DNA from: Microbulbifer variabilis
Lineage (GTDB): Bacteria > Pseudomonadota > Gammaproteobacteria > Pseudomonadales > Cellvibrionaceae
Reading direction: 5' to 3'
NCBI RefSeq assembly: GCF_020524905.1
Contig: NZ_JAIVKI010000005.1
Coordinates: 163,929-227,928, forward strand
DNA: 64,000 bases
The notes below the pieces were generated by a model. That model did no database searches. It saw only the letters and a list, made by a program, of their open reading frames with translations, and was not told the DNA's origin. The translations under genes and the position numbers were made by a program. Below, piece after piece: positions 30,716 to 40,290 of this stretch (within the stretch, counting starts at the first letter, position 1; the number at the start of each line of letters is the position of its first letter).

Positions 30716-31435
30716 CTAACGTGGTAAATGACGAACTGAAGAGACGTCATCTTCGAATAAGACATGTCGCCACCGAAATGTTTTGCCCTTAAGGTATTCC
30801 GGGTTACTGATTCTGTCCATTCGAAAATGACGGAAATCTTTGCGTACAGGGTCCCAAGCTACCAAATACCATAGTGGTGATAAAATCAGCATAGCTTGTG
30901 GCTCGACAACTCTGCTGGTTATAGCCCCCTTTGCATCACAGTACTGGAAACTTAGTGGTAGTCGTTGGAGAAAAGCTGTCTCGAAAGTGGGTAGTAGTGC
31001 GGGCTCCATTTCTTGGATATTTGATATGTCTACCTGTGGTGAGAGCTTACCAATGTATAAACAATCCAGGAACCGACGTAAGTCACGAATCTTATCCGGT
31101 GGCAAAGCTTTCTCTATTTTGGCAAGCCCAGCGTCTGCAAGGCCCGAAAAGGGCAAACTTCCGGCTGCGCGCATTGTTGCAACGCTGATGAGAAGCGCAA
31201 AAACCTCGGCAACCGAGAGGCGCGCTGTGGTTTGGACCGATTGCGGGTCTAATTGCAGGCCGCCCCCGGGACCAGGTTCGGAATGAATTATAAAGCCTTC
31301 ATCGCGCAGGGCGCTGATGTCACGCAACACCGTGCGCCTTGATACGCCGACCTCTTCTGCTAAGTCAGCAACTGTAGAAGTACCTTTTCGGCGAAGGCTG
31401 CGCACAATGGCGTCTTGTCGGAGGCGAACACTCAT
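30716..31435 (-). CDS. HTH-WYL transcriptional regulator (YafY-like)
   Basis: 239 residues. An N-terminal winged helix of the HTH_11 type (STVADLAEEVGVSRRTVLRDISALRDEGF) is followed by a WYL domain with LSPLWYLVAWDP and a C-terminal FRHFRMDRISN block. Such regulators often sense a small ligand and control adjacent genes. It is transcribed divergently from the epoxide-hydrolase gene with 176 bases between, so it probably regulates that gene. Start at the ATG at 31435. Confidence 0.88.
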   Translation of the reverse strand: MSVRLRQDAIVRSLRRKGTSTVADLAEEVGVSRRTVLRDISALRDEGFIIHSEPGPGGGLQLDPQSVQTTARLSVAEVFALLISVATMRAAGSLPFSGLADAGLAKIEKALPPDKIRDLRRFLDCLYIGKLSPQVDISNIQEMEPALLPTFETAFLQRLPLSFQYCDAKGAITSRVVEPQAMLILSPLWYLVAWDPVRKDFRHFRMDRISNPEYLKGKTFRWRHVLFEDDVSSVRHLPR

Positions 31436-31611
31436 TTTGTAAGGATAACATTAAATGGTGCCAGTATTTGGCACTATTAGACTTTAGTCTATAGACGTAT
31501 ATTTCAGCAATGGGGTCCTGGAATTACAAACTAAACCTGTAATCCCCTGGGAAATAACGTGGTTAGCTGGTACATAAGGCGTCCCTTGCCCCCTTAAAAA
31601 GGAGAACTAAA

Positions 31612-32556
31612 TTGTTTAATTCAACCGATTTCCCCAAGCCCACCCTTATTTCAATCAACGGTATCGAGTTAGAAGTATTTGAAGCAGGCCAACAGAATAA
31701 GGGAAAACCAATTGTGCTTTGTCACGGCTGGCCAGAGCATGCCTATTCTTGGCGTCACCAGCTGCCTGTATTTGCCGCAGCCGGCTACCACGTTATCGTT
31801 CCAAACCAGCGTGGTTATGGCAATTCAACCCGTCCTGTCGATGTAACTGACTATGACATTGAAAACTTGTCGGGTGACCTTGTTGCACTTCTTGATCACT
31901 ACGGATACAAAGATGCTACCTTTGTCGGCCATGATTGGGGTGCAATGGTGGTTTGGGGGCTTGCGCTATTGCATCCAAATCGGGTCAATAAAATTATAAA
32001 TATGGCCTTACCTTACCAAGCACGCACAGAGAAACCTTGGGTCGACTTCATGGAAGAATTTCTAGGGAGCGACTATTATATCGTTCATTTTAACCGACAG
32101 CCAGGCGTTGCGGACACCGTGTTAGACGCAAATACTTCCCAGTTCCTTCGCAATATATTCTGTAAGAACGTACCTCCAGTAGCACCAGAGCCTGGAATGA
32201 TGATGATCAAGCTCGCTAAAGCAGAAGCGCCACTTGGCGAGCCCTTAATGAGTGAAAGTGAGCTGGCTGTTTTTATTGTGGCGTTTGAGAAAACAGGCTT
32301 TACGAGCAGCATAAATTGGTACAGAAATTTAGACCGCAATTGGCAGATTCTGGCAGACGTAGACCCAATCATCCAAAAGCCAGCACTTATGATTTACGGC
32401 GATCAAGACTTGATCCCTAAGGCTCCAAACTTAAAAGAGTTCGTTCCCAATGTTGATATAATCTGCCTCGACTGCGGCCATTGGATTCAACAGGAAAAAC
32501 CTGAAGAAACAAATCAGATAATTTTAAAGTGGTTAGGACAACAGGATGCTACCTAG
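31612..32556 (+). CDS. alpha/beta hydrolase, epoxide-hydrolase-like
   Basis: 314 residues, cytoplasmic. LCHGWPEHAYSWRHQ gives the oxyanion-hole HGxP motif, FVGHDWGAMVVW carries the nucleophilic Asp (rather than Ser) typical of epoxide and haloalkane hydrolases, and CGHWIQQEKP near the end supplies the catalytic His. MIYGDQD likely holds the charge-relay acid. The start is a TTG at 31612 with AAGGAG 8 bases upstream. The WYL regulator is divergent, suggesting inducible expression. Substrate unknown. Confidence 0.88.
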   Translation: MFNSTDFPKPTLISINGIELEVFEAGQQNKGKPIVLCHGWPEHAYSWRHQLPVFAAAGYHVIVPNQRGYGNSTRPVDVTDYDIENLSGDLVALLDHYGYKDATFVGHDWGAMVVWGLALLHPNRVNKIINMALPYQARTEKPWVDFMEEFLGSDYYIVHFNRQPGVADTVLDANTSQFLRNIFCKNVPPVAPEPGMMMIKLAKAEAPLGEPLMSESELAVFIVAFEKTGFTSSINWYRNLDRNWQILADVDPIIQKPALMIYGDQDLIPKAPNLKEFVPNVDIICLDCGHWIQQEKPEETNQIILKWLGQQDAT

Positions 32557-32627
32557 GGAAAAGGCCACTTTGATATCAAAAATAACACTGAAATTATCTG
32601 AGTAATTTATGGATGCAGTTAAATTTA

Positions 32628-34574
32628 CTACTTCCCGTTACTCAGATACTTTTCTCGTACTTGATTAATCATACCGCCAGCCTCTAGCACTTCGAGTTCA
32701 TCCGCTGACAAATCACTACGTAAATTAATGCTCTCTCCAGAGGACTTTATCAGCAACTCTATTGAATTGTTAGACTTCAGTTGTGCTATTGGCTTGTCAA
32801 TTTCAAGAATTGAATCTTGCTCAAGTCGAGCATAATCCTCTAAATTCTCAAAAAGCAGTGGCAGTACACCAAAGTTAATAAGATTACGGCGGTGTATACG
32901 AGCCATGCTTTTTGCGATGATGCATCTTACCCCAAGAAAACGCGAAGCTACTGCTGCATGTTCTCGGCTGGAACCTTGTCCGTAATTTTCACCTCCTACA
33001 ACAAAACAGTCACCATTCAATTTCATTGCCCGCTGGTAAAAATTTTCATCGATACGAGAAAATGTGTAGCGACTGATGGCGGGGATATTTGAGCGCAAAG
33101 GTAAAATCTCAGCTCCGGCGGGCAGTATTTCATCGGTAGAAACGTTGTCACCCGCTTTCAATAATAGCGGGCCCGTTAAAACATTCGGCAGCTTATCGAA
33201 GTTTGGTAACGGTTTGATATTCGGACCTTTAATCAGCTCAACAGCTACTGGGATTTCTTGGGGTGGCTGGAGTAATGGTCTTATATCTGGCAGGTATTCC
33301 GGCTCATTAAAGCTGGGATAGTCCATGTCCAGGTCACGAGGATCGGTGATCACGCCTTTCAATGCACTGGCAGTAGCGGTTTCAGGGCTGCATAAATAGA
33401 CTTGGTCATCTGCTGTGCCGGATCGACCAGGGAAATTACGTGGCACAGTACGTAGGCTGATACGGCCAGTGGCGGGGGCTTGCCCCATACCAATACAGCC
33501 GCCACAGCCTGTTTGGTGCAAACGGGCACCCACTTCCAGTAATTTTGTGAGATCACCGCTCCGGCTAAGCTCTTCGAGTAATTGGCGCGAGGTTGGGTTG
33601 ATATCAAAAGAGACTTCGTCGGCTAAGCGACGACCTGCAACGATGCGCGCTGCTATGGCGAAATCACGCAGCCCGGGGTTAGCCGAGGAGCCTATATAGC
33701 TCTGATAAATCGGGCGGCCCGCCACCTCACGTACGGTTACCACATTATCTGGACTGGATGGGCAGGCGATTAGTGGCTCAAGATCAGATAAATTGATGGT
33801 ATCCTCTTCGTCATAGCTCGCACCCTCATCTGCTTTCATTTCTACATAATCGCCTTTCCGATGCTGCTGTTTGAGAAAGGCTTTCACAGCTTCATCGGCG
33901 GGAAAGACACTGGCAGTGGTACCCATCTCCTGCCCCATATTGGCGATCACATGGCGGTCCATCGCGGTCAGATGAGCGAGGCCAGGGCCATGATACTCGA
34001 CAATCTTATTCACACAGCCCTTGACGGTTTGCCGGCGTAACATTTCCAGAATAATGTCCTTGGCACTGACCCAGGGCGGTAATTTTCCCTCAAGCCTTAC
34101 GCCCAGCACTTTCGGCATTTTTAGTGCAAAGGGAACCCCAGCTATGGCCATTGCCACCTGTAGGCCACCGGCACCAATGGCCAGCATACCCATAGAGCCG
34201 GCTGCACACGTATGGCTATCGGCGCCAAGTAACGTCTTGCCGGGGATATCAAAGCAGGCCATATGCACTGGGTGGCTGACACCATTACCGGGACGCGAAA
34301 ACCACAGTCCAAATTTGCGACAAGCACTTTGTAGGAACAAGTGATCATCGGCATTTTTGAAGTCCGTTTGTAGTAGGTTATGGTCTACATACTGCGCGGA
34401 GAGCTCAGTCTTGATTTGTGATAAACCGAGCGACTCTAGCTCTAACATTACCAGAGTACCGGTGCCATCCTGAGCCAACGTCTGATCAATCTTTATCTCT
34501 ATTGGAGTCCCGGGTTCCAATGAACCACTCACCAGATGGCTCTTGATCAGTTTCTGTGCGAGGTTCATAGCCAT
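32628..34574 (-). CDS. aconitate hydratase, short (Aquifex/mitochondrial-like) type
   Basis: 648-residue aconitase. Citrate-isocitrate interconversion is the expected reaction. The substrate and cluster motifs are visible: DSHTCAAGSMGMLAIGAGG with the first cluster Cys, TGCGGCIGMGQAP with the other two, and in the swivel domain GGENYGQGSSREHAA and RIHRRNLINFGVLPL. At this length it belongs to the shorter class, distinct from AcnA (about 890) and AcnB (about 860), so it may be a second aconitase. ATG at 34574 has AAGGG 8 bases upstream; an in-frame start at 34661 would add 29 polar residues. Confidence 0.88.
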   Translation of the reverse strand: MAMNLAQKLIKSHLVSGSLEPGTPIEIKIDQTLAQDGTGTLVMLELESLGLSQIKTELSAQYVDHNLLQTDFKNADDHLFLQSACRKFGLWFSRPGNGVSHPVHMACFDIPGKTLLGADSHTCAAGSMGMLAIGAGGLQVAMAIAGVPFALKMPKVLGVRLEGKLPPWVSAKDIILEMLRRQTVKGCVNKIVEYHGPGLAHLTAMDRHVIANMGQEMGTTASVFPADEAVKAFLKQQHRKGDYVEMKADEGASYDEEDTINLSDLEPLIACPSSPDNVVTVREVAGRPIYQSYIGSSANPGLRDFAIAARIVAGRRLADEVSFDINPTSRQLLEELSRSGDLTKLLEVGARLHQTGCGGCIGMGQAPATGRISLRTVPRNFPGRSGTADDQVYLCSPETATASALKGVITDPRDLDMDYPSFNEPEYLPDIRPLLQPPQEIPVAVELIKGPNIKPLPNFDKLPNVLTGPLLLKAGDNVSTDEILPAGAEILPLRSNIPAISRYTFSRIDENFYQRAMKLNGDCFVVGGENYGQGSSREHAAVASRFLGVRCIIAKSMARIHRRNLINFGVLPLLFENLEDYARLEQDSILEIDKPIAQLKSNNSIELLIKSSGESINLRSDLSADELEVLEAGGMINQVREKYLSNGK

Positions 34575-35145
34575 AATGGGTACCCTTATAGGAAGTTCCT
34601 TAGCCCGGGAAGCTCCCCTTTCGGTGCTTTCTTGGACCTGATTTATTGTAGCCCGGCTCAAGATAGTTATTATGTGCGCCTAACTGCTCCTATATATTTA
34701 CAAAGATAATCGGGCGTCTGGCTGATACCCTTGAACTTTCTTGCAATAGGGAAATATACAAGTCTTATCACGCCACAAATATCAGATTTTCTTTATAGTC
34801 TTGCTGCAGTAAGCACATCCATTTAAGAACGAGTTTTTTGGTGAATTTTATATTTTGAGAATGTACAACTTAAGAAAATTAAGTATATGTGCTTTAAAAC
34901 TCCCAGATAATTATCAGTTACTCGACTTTATCCACGCATCAATTTTCTTTGTTATCACCATCTCTACCAGAATTATTTAATGAGAAGTTTCACTAACAAG
35001 GAAACAGTTAACATAGTATTTTATTGATATCAGCGACCTCCTTTGAAGTGCATTGATAAATCTCATCATTTAAAGCTTAAATTACCAACTCGAGTGCTAT
35101 CTTTCTACAGTTACCTGCATTCAATGAAGCGAAGGGGAGTCAACA
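34575..35145. other. AT-rich intergenic region, no gene seen
   Basis: About 570 bases between divergent aconitase and patatin genes. No open frame of useful length and no clear hairpin or operator is seen. Confidence 0.5.
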
Positions 35146-36171
35146 GTGGCGATCAGAATCCTATCTATTGATGGAGGGGGGATAAGGGGGATATTACCTG
35201 GTGAAATATTGGTCTCTCTTGAAGATAAGCTGAAAGTGAAATCAGGTAACTCGGACGCCAGGATAGGGGATTTTTTTGACCTAATTGCAGGATCAAGTAC
35301 CGGCGCAATATTAGGCGCGGCATATATCTGCCCGAACAAAGAGGGAAGACCAAAATTCTCAGCACAGGAAGCCGTTGATATTTACCTCAAAGAAGGAGGT
35401 AAGGTATTTGATACTGGAATCTGGCCCTACCTGGATAAATGGAGACTACTCAGGGGAGAAAAGTACTCCACACATGAACTGGAAAAGGTACTAAAGAAGC
35501 ACTTTGGCAAAACAAAGTTAAGTAAACTATTAAAACCCACTTGTTTCGTCTCCTATGACATCAAAAAACGAGAGCAAATCATATTTAGACAACATTGTGC
35601 CATAGTGAAAAATGAGGATTTCTTGGTAAGAGACTTATTACGAGGTAGTACCGCTGCACCAACCTACTTTGAACCCGCACGCATTTATTCGTTACCACCT
35701 GCAAATAAAAAATATATCCTGGTAGATGGTGGAATGGTAGCCAGTGATCCAGCCTTATGTGCCTATTCAGAGGCCATTAAGTTCAGCGATGTGGGTGGAA
35801 TTAAAGATATGATCATTGTATCTCTAGGTACTGGTAAACAACTAATAAGCTATAAATACAAAGAGGTGAAAGACTGGGGCATTTTTAACTGGGCAAGGCC
35901 CTCTATCGATATCGCTCTGAATGGCGGAGCTCAATTAACTCATTATTACCTGAAACAAATTTCATCCACCGTAGAAAACACCAAGTACTACCGGATTCAG
36001 CCAAATCTGTATGATGCCTCCCCAGCGATGGATAACGCATCACCAAAAAATCTGATAAAGCTAAAGAATTCCGGAGAAATGAATGCAAGGTATTTTGATA
36101 AAGAGCTAGATGAAATTGCTACGATACTGACAAGTACTCAAGGCTTTCATAAATATCAGCATAATCCTTAG
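35146..36171 (+). CDS. patatin-like phospholipase
   Basis: 341 residues with the patatin catalytic layout: oxyanion loop DGGGIRG at 9-15, nucleophile elbow GSSTG at 49-53 (Ser51) and DGGM at 193-196 (Asp193), i.e. a Ser-Asp dyad. No signal peptide, so it is cytoplasmic. Close in size to CapV-type bacterial patatins that act as defence effectors, but no CD-NTase gene lies in the window. GTG start at 35146 with GGGGAG upstream. The next gene starts 13 bases after the stop, suggesting co-transcription with the DUF4396 protein. Confidence 0.88.
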   Translation: MAIRILSIDGGGIRGILPGEILVSLEDKLKVKSGNSDARIGDFFDLIAGSSTGAILGAAYICPNKEGRPKFSAQEAVDIYLKEGGKVFDTGIWPYLDKWRLLRGEKYSTHELEKVLKKHFGKTKLSKLLKPTCFVSYDIKKREQIIFRQHCAIVKNEDFLVRDLLRGSTAAPTYFEPARIYSLPPANKKYILVDGGMVASDPALCAYSEAIKFSDVGGIKDMIIVSLGTGKQLISYKYKEVKDWGIFNWARPSIDIALNGGAQLTHYYLKQISSTVENTKYYRIQPNLYDASPAMDNASPKNLIKLKNSGEMNARYFDKELDEIATILTSTQGFHKYQHNP

Positions 36172-36184
36172 AGGGGACTCTAGC

Positions 36185-37069
36185 ATGCTAAATGGAGCAA
36201 TGCTTGTCTGGTTTATTTTCTCAGCTATGAGCGTGATCTTTGTCATTTGGGATTCGATCACCAATACACCAACCAGCTGGGTGCAGCGTATGGCGTGGAT
36301 ATTGGTTGTTGTATATACAGGTGTTGTCGGACTCTTCCTCTATCTACTAACCTGTCGACGCCCTTTTCCTGGTGGGCACGATGCCTTTACACGCGCTACC
36401 TGGAAACAAAGCGTTAATAGTGAAATGCATTGCCTGGCCGGGGATGCCACCGGCATTGTTATTGCTGCGTCCATCGTCCCCTTCTTTGGGCTCACCAATG
36501 GCTGGGATGCCACCATTGAGTATATTGCCGGCTTTATTTGTGGACTGTTTATTTTTCAGGCGATGATGATGCTTGGTATGTATCAGGGAAATTATCTAAG
36601 GGCAGTGCGCAAAACCTTCTTCGCCGAGACCGTTTCTATGAATATGGTGATGGGCGGAATGATTCCGACCATGGTGATCCTGGCTTCTCTATGGCCTGAA
36701 TCGGAAGACCCTAGCAAGGCCACGTTTTGGTTTCGTATGAGCCTTGCAAGTATCGTCGGTGGTGTCATTGCTTATCCAATCAACTATTGGCTTGTTAAAA
36801 ACCATTTGAAGCACGGTTGTATGACATTGCCGGGGCGAGATGGGCCTGCGCCATGCCTGGGTTTCTGTTCACCAGAGGATAATCATGGTGCCAGTAACAA
36901 GCCAACTGAGCCCGCTCCTCCCCATTCTATACAAATAGGTCATGAGGATCATGGAATGATAATGCGTTCACTACCCATTGCTGTCTCTAGTATTTGGATA
37001 GTGGGAACCTTCTTGTTTCTTTTGCTTGCAATATTGGTGACTAATCACTTTGTACCCTTGAAGTTTTGA
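36185..37069 (+). CDS. DUF4396 family membrane protein
   Basis: 294 residues with about seven hydrophobic segments. The central block WKQSVNSEMHCLAGDATGIVIA and the following segments ending near AYPINYWLVKNHLKHG match the DUF4396 family as recalled. A cytoplasmic or periplasmic loop of about 40 residues, rich in Pro, His and Cys, precedes a final membrane segment. AGGGGAC lies upstream of the ATG, 13 bases after the patatin stop. Function unknown. Confidence 0.7.
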   Translation: MLNGAMLVWFIFSAMSVIFVIWDSITNTPTSWVQRMAWILVVVYTGVVGLFLYLLTCRRPFPGGHDAFTRATWKQSVNSEMHCLAGDATGIVIAASIVPFFGLTNGWDATIEYIAGFICGLFIFQAMMMLGMYQGNYLRAVRKTFFAETVSMNMVMGGMIPTMVILASLWPESEDPSKATFWFRMSLASIVGGVIAYPINYWLVKNHLKHGCMTLPGRDGPAPCLGFCSPEDNHGASNKPTEPAPPHSIQIGHEDHGMIMRSLPIAVSSIWIVGTFLFLLLAILVTNHFVPLKF

Positions 37070-37384
37070 TTGACTATTTAATAATCAGCGCTAAAAGGTC
37101 GAAAAGCTAAAATCAGGTTATCCACAGATTTAAAGATTTATGGTAAAATCAGGAAAATGTATTGCGTTCTATTGAGCTTAAGGACTTCGCACTTTATAGG
37201 AATGAAACTCGCCTCTGCGACCTGATCCCAGACATTATACGCCGTATAATGGCGTGTCTTATGTTTAAAAAATTGCGATTTGCCCTTAGTGGCAGCCACA
37301 TATTTCAAATTCTCCCGAATTAATGAAACCAAATACCCGAGTCTACGGATTTCAAACTGCTGATTAAAGGAATACAGCAAATCT
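37070..37384. other. intergenic region with a 17-bp palindrome
   Basis: 315 bases without a gene. ATTATAC-GCC-GTATAAT at 37234-37250 is a perfect 7-bp inverted repeat with a 3-base centre, a plausible operator for the acyltransferase gene 134 bases downstream. AAAATCAGG occurs twice (about 37109 and 37145). Confidence 0.5.
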
Positions 37385-38476
37385 ATGAATAGCCGCTTAC
37401 TTAATCTTGATGCTCTGCGGGGTCTCGCAGCAATTCTTGTTGTTTGGCAACACAGTAGCGAAGTTTTTATACGAAACCCCGGTGTCGCCCAGCACGGTAC
37501 CGAGCTGACTGAATTTATCAGCCAGTTAGACTTTGGCAGAATAGGAGTAATCTGCTTCTTTTTAATCTCTGGATTTGTGATTCCTTTCAGCCTTTCGGGA
37601 ACTAAAAGTTCTTTAGAGAAGTTTGCCATTCGTCGTTTTTTCCGCCTTTATCCAGCATACTGGACATCCCTATTTCTGGCTGTGGGGCTGACATGGCTGA
37701 TTAGTGACTGGATGTATCCCACAACCACTATTGTCGCAAACACGACCATGCTACAGGGATTGATGGGGTTTGATAACGTGCAAGGGCTTTACTGGACACT
37801 GACAGTTGAATTAATTTTTTATGGTCTCTGTGCGCTAATTTTTGCTAACCGTCAACTGGCTAACCCCCTGATCTTACTACTTTTTTGCTGGGGTGCACTA
37901 TCTCTATTCGTAGGTTGGCAGCTCTTAAATATTTTATCTATTCCCCTACCGGAACTGGCTCCAACAATTACCTATTTGCCTTTCTGTATCGCTGTCATGT
38001 TTTGTGGAACCTTGATCCAACACTGTTATATGCGAAAAACACATTATTATTATGCCTTTTTTGCTATAGCGGGCACTTTTTCAATTCCATTAATGTTTTT
38101 ATTTCTTTTTATACTTGGTAAACCCATTGGTGACAATCCATTGCGCTTTGCTCTACCTCACTTAATTGCTTTGGCTATTTTCTTTGTTGTCCTACTAGTA
38201 CCCTTTAAGCCATGGCGTGGCCTAGTGGCTTTAGGGACCATTAGTTATTCGGTTTATCTGTTCCACCCCATTGTGATGCGCGGGCTGAACTGGACAATAC
38301 AGCAGTCCTGGGCGCAGGCATTTTCTACTTATTCTGTAGAGGTCTATATGTTGGCCACGACCCTCGTGAGTATTGTCCTGGGGAGCCTGGTGTACAAACT
38401 GATTGAGAAGCCAGCCATCAATATGGGACGCCACTTAAGTAGAAGGACAGAAAGTAGAGAGATGGCGATTGCCTAA
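37385..38476 (+). CDS. acyltransferase 3 family membrane protein (OafA/YrhL-like)
   Basis: 363 residues with about ten membrane segments. The N-terminus NLDALRGLAAILVVWQHSS carries the family's R-G-x-A and catalytic His motif; FFLISGFVIPFSL and RRFFRLYPAYW are also typical. Members O-acylate surface polysaccharides or lipids in the inner membrane. The ATG at 37385 is preceded by AAAGGA. No glycan gene cluster is adjacent, so the acceptor is unknown. Confidence 0.88.
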   Translation: MNSRLLNLDALRGLAAILVVWQHSSEVFIRNPGVAQHGTELTEFISQLDFGRIGVICFFLISGFVIPFSLSGTKSSLEKFAIRRFFRLYPAYWTSLFLAVGLTWLISDWMYPTTTIVANTTMLQGLMGFDNVQGLYWTLTVELIFYGLCALIFANRQLANPLILLLFCWGALSLFVGWQLLNILSIPLPELAPTITYLPFCIAVMFCGTLIQHCYMRKTHYYYAFFAIAGTFSIPLMFLFLFILGKPIGDNPLRFALPHLIALAIFFVVLLVPFKPWRGLVALGTISYSVYLFHPIVMRGLNWTIQQSWAQAFSTYSVEVYMLATTLVSIVLGSLVYKLIEKPAINMGRHLSRRTESREMAIA

Positions 38477-38606
38477 ACGGGGTTTTCCGCTTATCTGTGG
38501 TGGAAAACTAGAGGTTATTCATACATGCCTGTTTTATCCAGGCATGTATGAATCAGAGTGGGAAGCTTATAAAAATTACCAGTCACCGCTCGGTTAATCT
38601 GACTTT

Positions 38607-39227
38607 CTACTGTGCCCACAGCAAGCTTGCAGCAATCGACCACATCATAATACCCACCAATACATCCAGCACTCGCCAGGTTTTTGGGTTCTTAAACAGC
38701 GGCTGCATCATACTGCCACCAACCGATAACAGCGCGAACCAAAGGACAGAGGCACTGCAGGCACCAATCACAAAGAATAAAGTACCTTCCCCTGCGTATT
38801 GGGCACCGACCGAGCCAATCAACACAACCGTATCTACATAGGCATGGGGGTTTAGCAAGGTTAGTGCCACGGCGGTGATGAGGGCAGAACGCCTGGATTT
38901 AACCCACTCCTTCTTGTCCTCCAGTCCCTTATTGGTAAAGGCGGAACGAAATGCCATAGCGCCGTAGCCAACCAGGAAAGCGACTCCCAACCAGGTCAGC
39001 CAGACCATCCAGTTTCCTTCAGCCTGGGCCAGGTGTGATACCAGATAAACACCACAGCTGATTAGAACAATATCCATCAGGATACACAGCGCGGCGATGC
39101 TGTAGTGGTACTGGCGACGAATGCTCTGTGTCAGTAAATACGCATTCTGCGCACCAATTGCCATGATCAAGCTGATAGTGGTGATAAAGCCCTTTGTCAG
39201 AGGGGCCAGTAGCAAACCCGAAAACAC
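38607..39227 (-). CDS. argO: LysE/ArgO-type amino acid exporter
   Basis: 206-residue inner-membrane exporter with about six membrane segments. The family motif MAIGAQNAYLLTQSIRRQY near the N-terminus and LTLLNPHAYVDTVVLIGS in the middle match ArgO/LysE arginine/lysine exporters. GTG at 39227 has AGGAGG 4 bases upstream and gives MFSG, like E. coli ArgO; the ATG six codons upstream lacks a ribosome binding site. It is divergent from an ArgP-like regulator, the classical arrangement for basic amino acid export control. Confidence 0.88.
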   Translation of the reverse strand: MFSGLLLAPLTKGFITTISLIMAIGAQNAYLLTQSIRRQYHYSIAALCILMDIVLISCGVYLVSHLAQAEGNWMVWLTWLGVAFLVGYGAMAFRSAFTNKGLEDKKEWVKSRRSALITAVALTLLNPHAYVDTVVLIGSVGAQYAGEGTLFFVIGACSASVLWFALLSVGGSMMQPLFKNPKTWRVLDVLVGIMMWSIAASLLWAQ

Positions 39228-39346
39228 GTTGCCTCCTGAGGTCATTGGGGTCTGCCCGCGGTATGCGGGTCGAAAAGTGGCGAGAGATTAAGAGGCCGGC
39301 TAAAATAAGTAAATTTAATTATATTGATACCTCATAAGAATATCTT

Positions 39347-40249
39347 ATGTTAGATCTTAAACAACTTCAGGCCTTTGCTTTCGTGGTAGAAGAACAGAGT
39401 TTTGATAAGGCCGCGGCGCTCCTTCACGTGAGCCAGTCTGCGGTATCCCAGCGGATCAAAGCCTTGGAAGGACAGGTCGGTCAGGCCCTACTGATACGCT
39501 CAACACCACTGCGACCCACCGAGGCCGGCCTCAAGGTACTGGGTTATTTCCAGCAGATGCACCTCCTGCAGCACGAGTTGCTGACAGACATAGACCCGGA
39601 GGGCAGCAAAACCCGCTACAGTAACCAAAACAAGGTACGCATCGCCCTGAACTCAGACAGCTTGGATACCTGGTTCCTGAAAGCGGTAACCCCCATCATC
39701 CGCTCCCACCACCTGCTCGTAGACTTAAAGGTCGATGATCAAGATGCCACCTTGGAGCTATTGAAGAATGGGGAGGTTATTGGCTGCATCAGTTCGGTAA
39801 CCAGTAACCTGCAGGGCTGCCAGTCCATTCTGCTTGGGCACATGGCTTACTACCCAGTGTGCACTCCGGCTTTTAAAGAGCACTACTTCTCCGACCCAGT
39901 CGACGTGGATGAATTTCGCTATGCCCCCGCCGTTGAATTTAACTACAAAGATCAGCTGCAAAGCCGCTATCTGCAGCAATTTTGGGGGATAGAGGCCGGC
40001 CAATACCCATCCCACGAGATCCCCTCTTCCAAGGGATTTCTCAATTTTCTCACTTTGGGATTAGGCTGGGGAATGGCTCCAGATATTCAGGTGGAAGATT
40101 TGTTAAGGCAAGAGAAGCTGATCAAGCTGACTCCAGATCAGCACTTGAAAATTCCACTGTACTGGCATGTTTGGAATTTGAAATCCAAATTGATTAAAGA
40201 AATCACTCACACTCTCGCTGAATATGCACACAAAGCGCTGCACCAGTAA
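39347..40249 (+). CDS. argP: ArgP-type LysR regulator
   Basis: 300-residue LysR-family activator. The N-terminal helix-turn-helix reads LQAFAFVVEEQSFDKAAALLHVSQSAVSQRIKALE, followed by a periplasmic-binding-like ligand domain. QRIKALEGQVGQALLIRS is typical of ArgP/IciA. It lies 119 bases from the divergent argO gene, which ArgP activates when arginine or lysine analogues are in excess (established in E. coli). The binding site itself was not resolved by eye. Confidence 0.88.
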   Translation: MLDLKQLQAFAFVVEEQSFDKAAALLHVSQSAVSQRIKALEGQVGQALLIRSTPLRPTEAGLKVLGYFQQMHLLQHELLTDIDPEGSKTRYSNQNKVRIALNSDSLDTWFLKAVTPIIRSHHLLVDLKVDDQDATLELLKNGEVIGCISSVTSNLQGCQSILLGHMAYYPVCTPAFKEHYFSDPVDVDEFRYAPAVEFNYKDQLQSRYLQQFWGIEAGQYPSHEIPSSKGFLNFLTLGLGWGMAPDIQVEDLLRQEKLIKLTPDQHLKIPLYWHVWNLKSKLIKEITHTLAEYAHKALHQ

Positions 40250-40290
40250 TTGGTTACATGGTGAAGATACTGGCAGTTCCAATAAAATAT

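Noticed and set aside
35146..36171. CBASS-type system built on the patatin gene
   Set aside because: No CD-NTase, Cap2/Cap3 or HORMA-like gene adjacent; only the effector-like fold is present.
37118..37126. Perfect DnaA box TTATCCACA
   Set aside because: Single copy with no second box or AT-rich unwinding element; expected by chance in a window this size.
37138..37629. 163-codon minus-strand frame over the acyltransferase 5' region
   Set aside because: Antisense to a clear membrane acyltransferase; composition is that of a reverse frame and there is no ribosome binding site.
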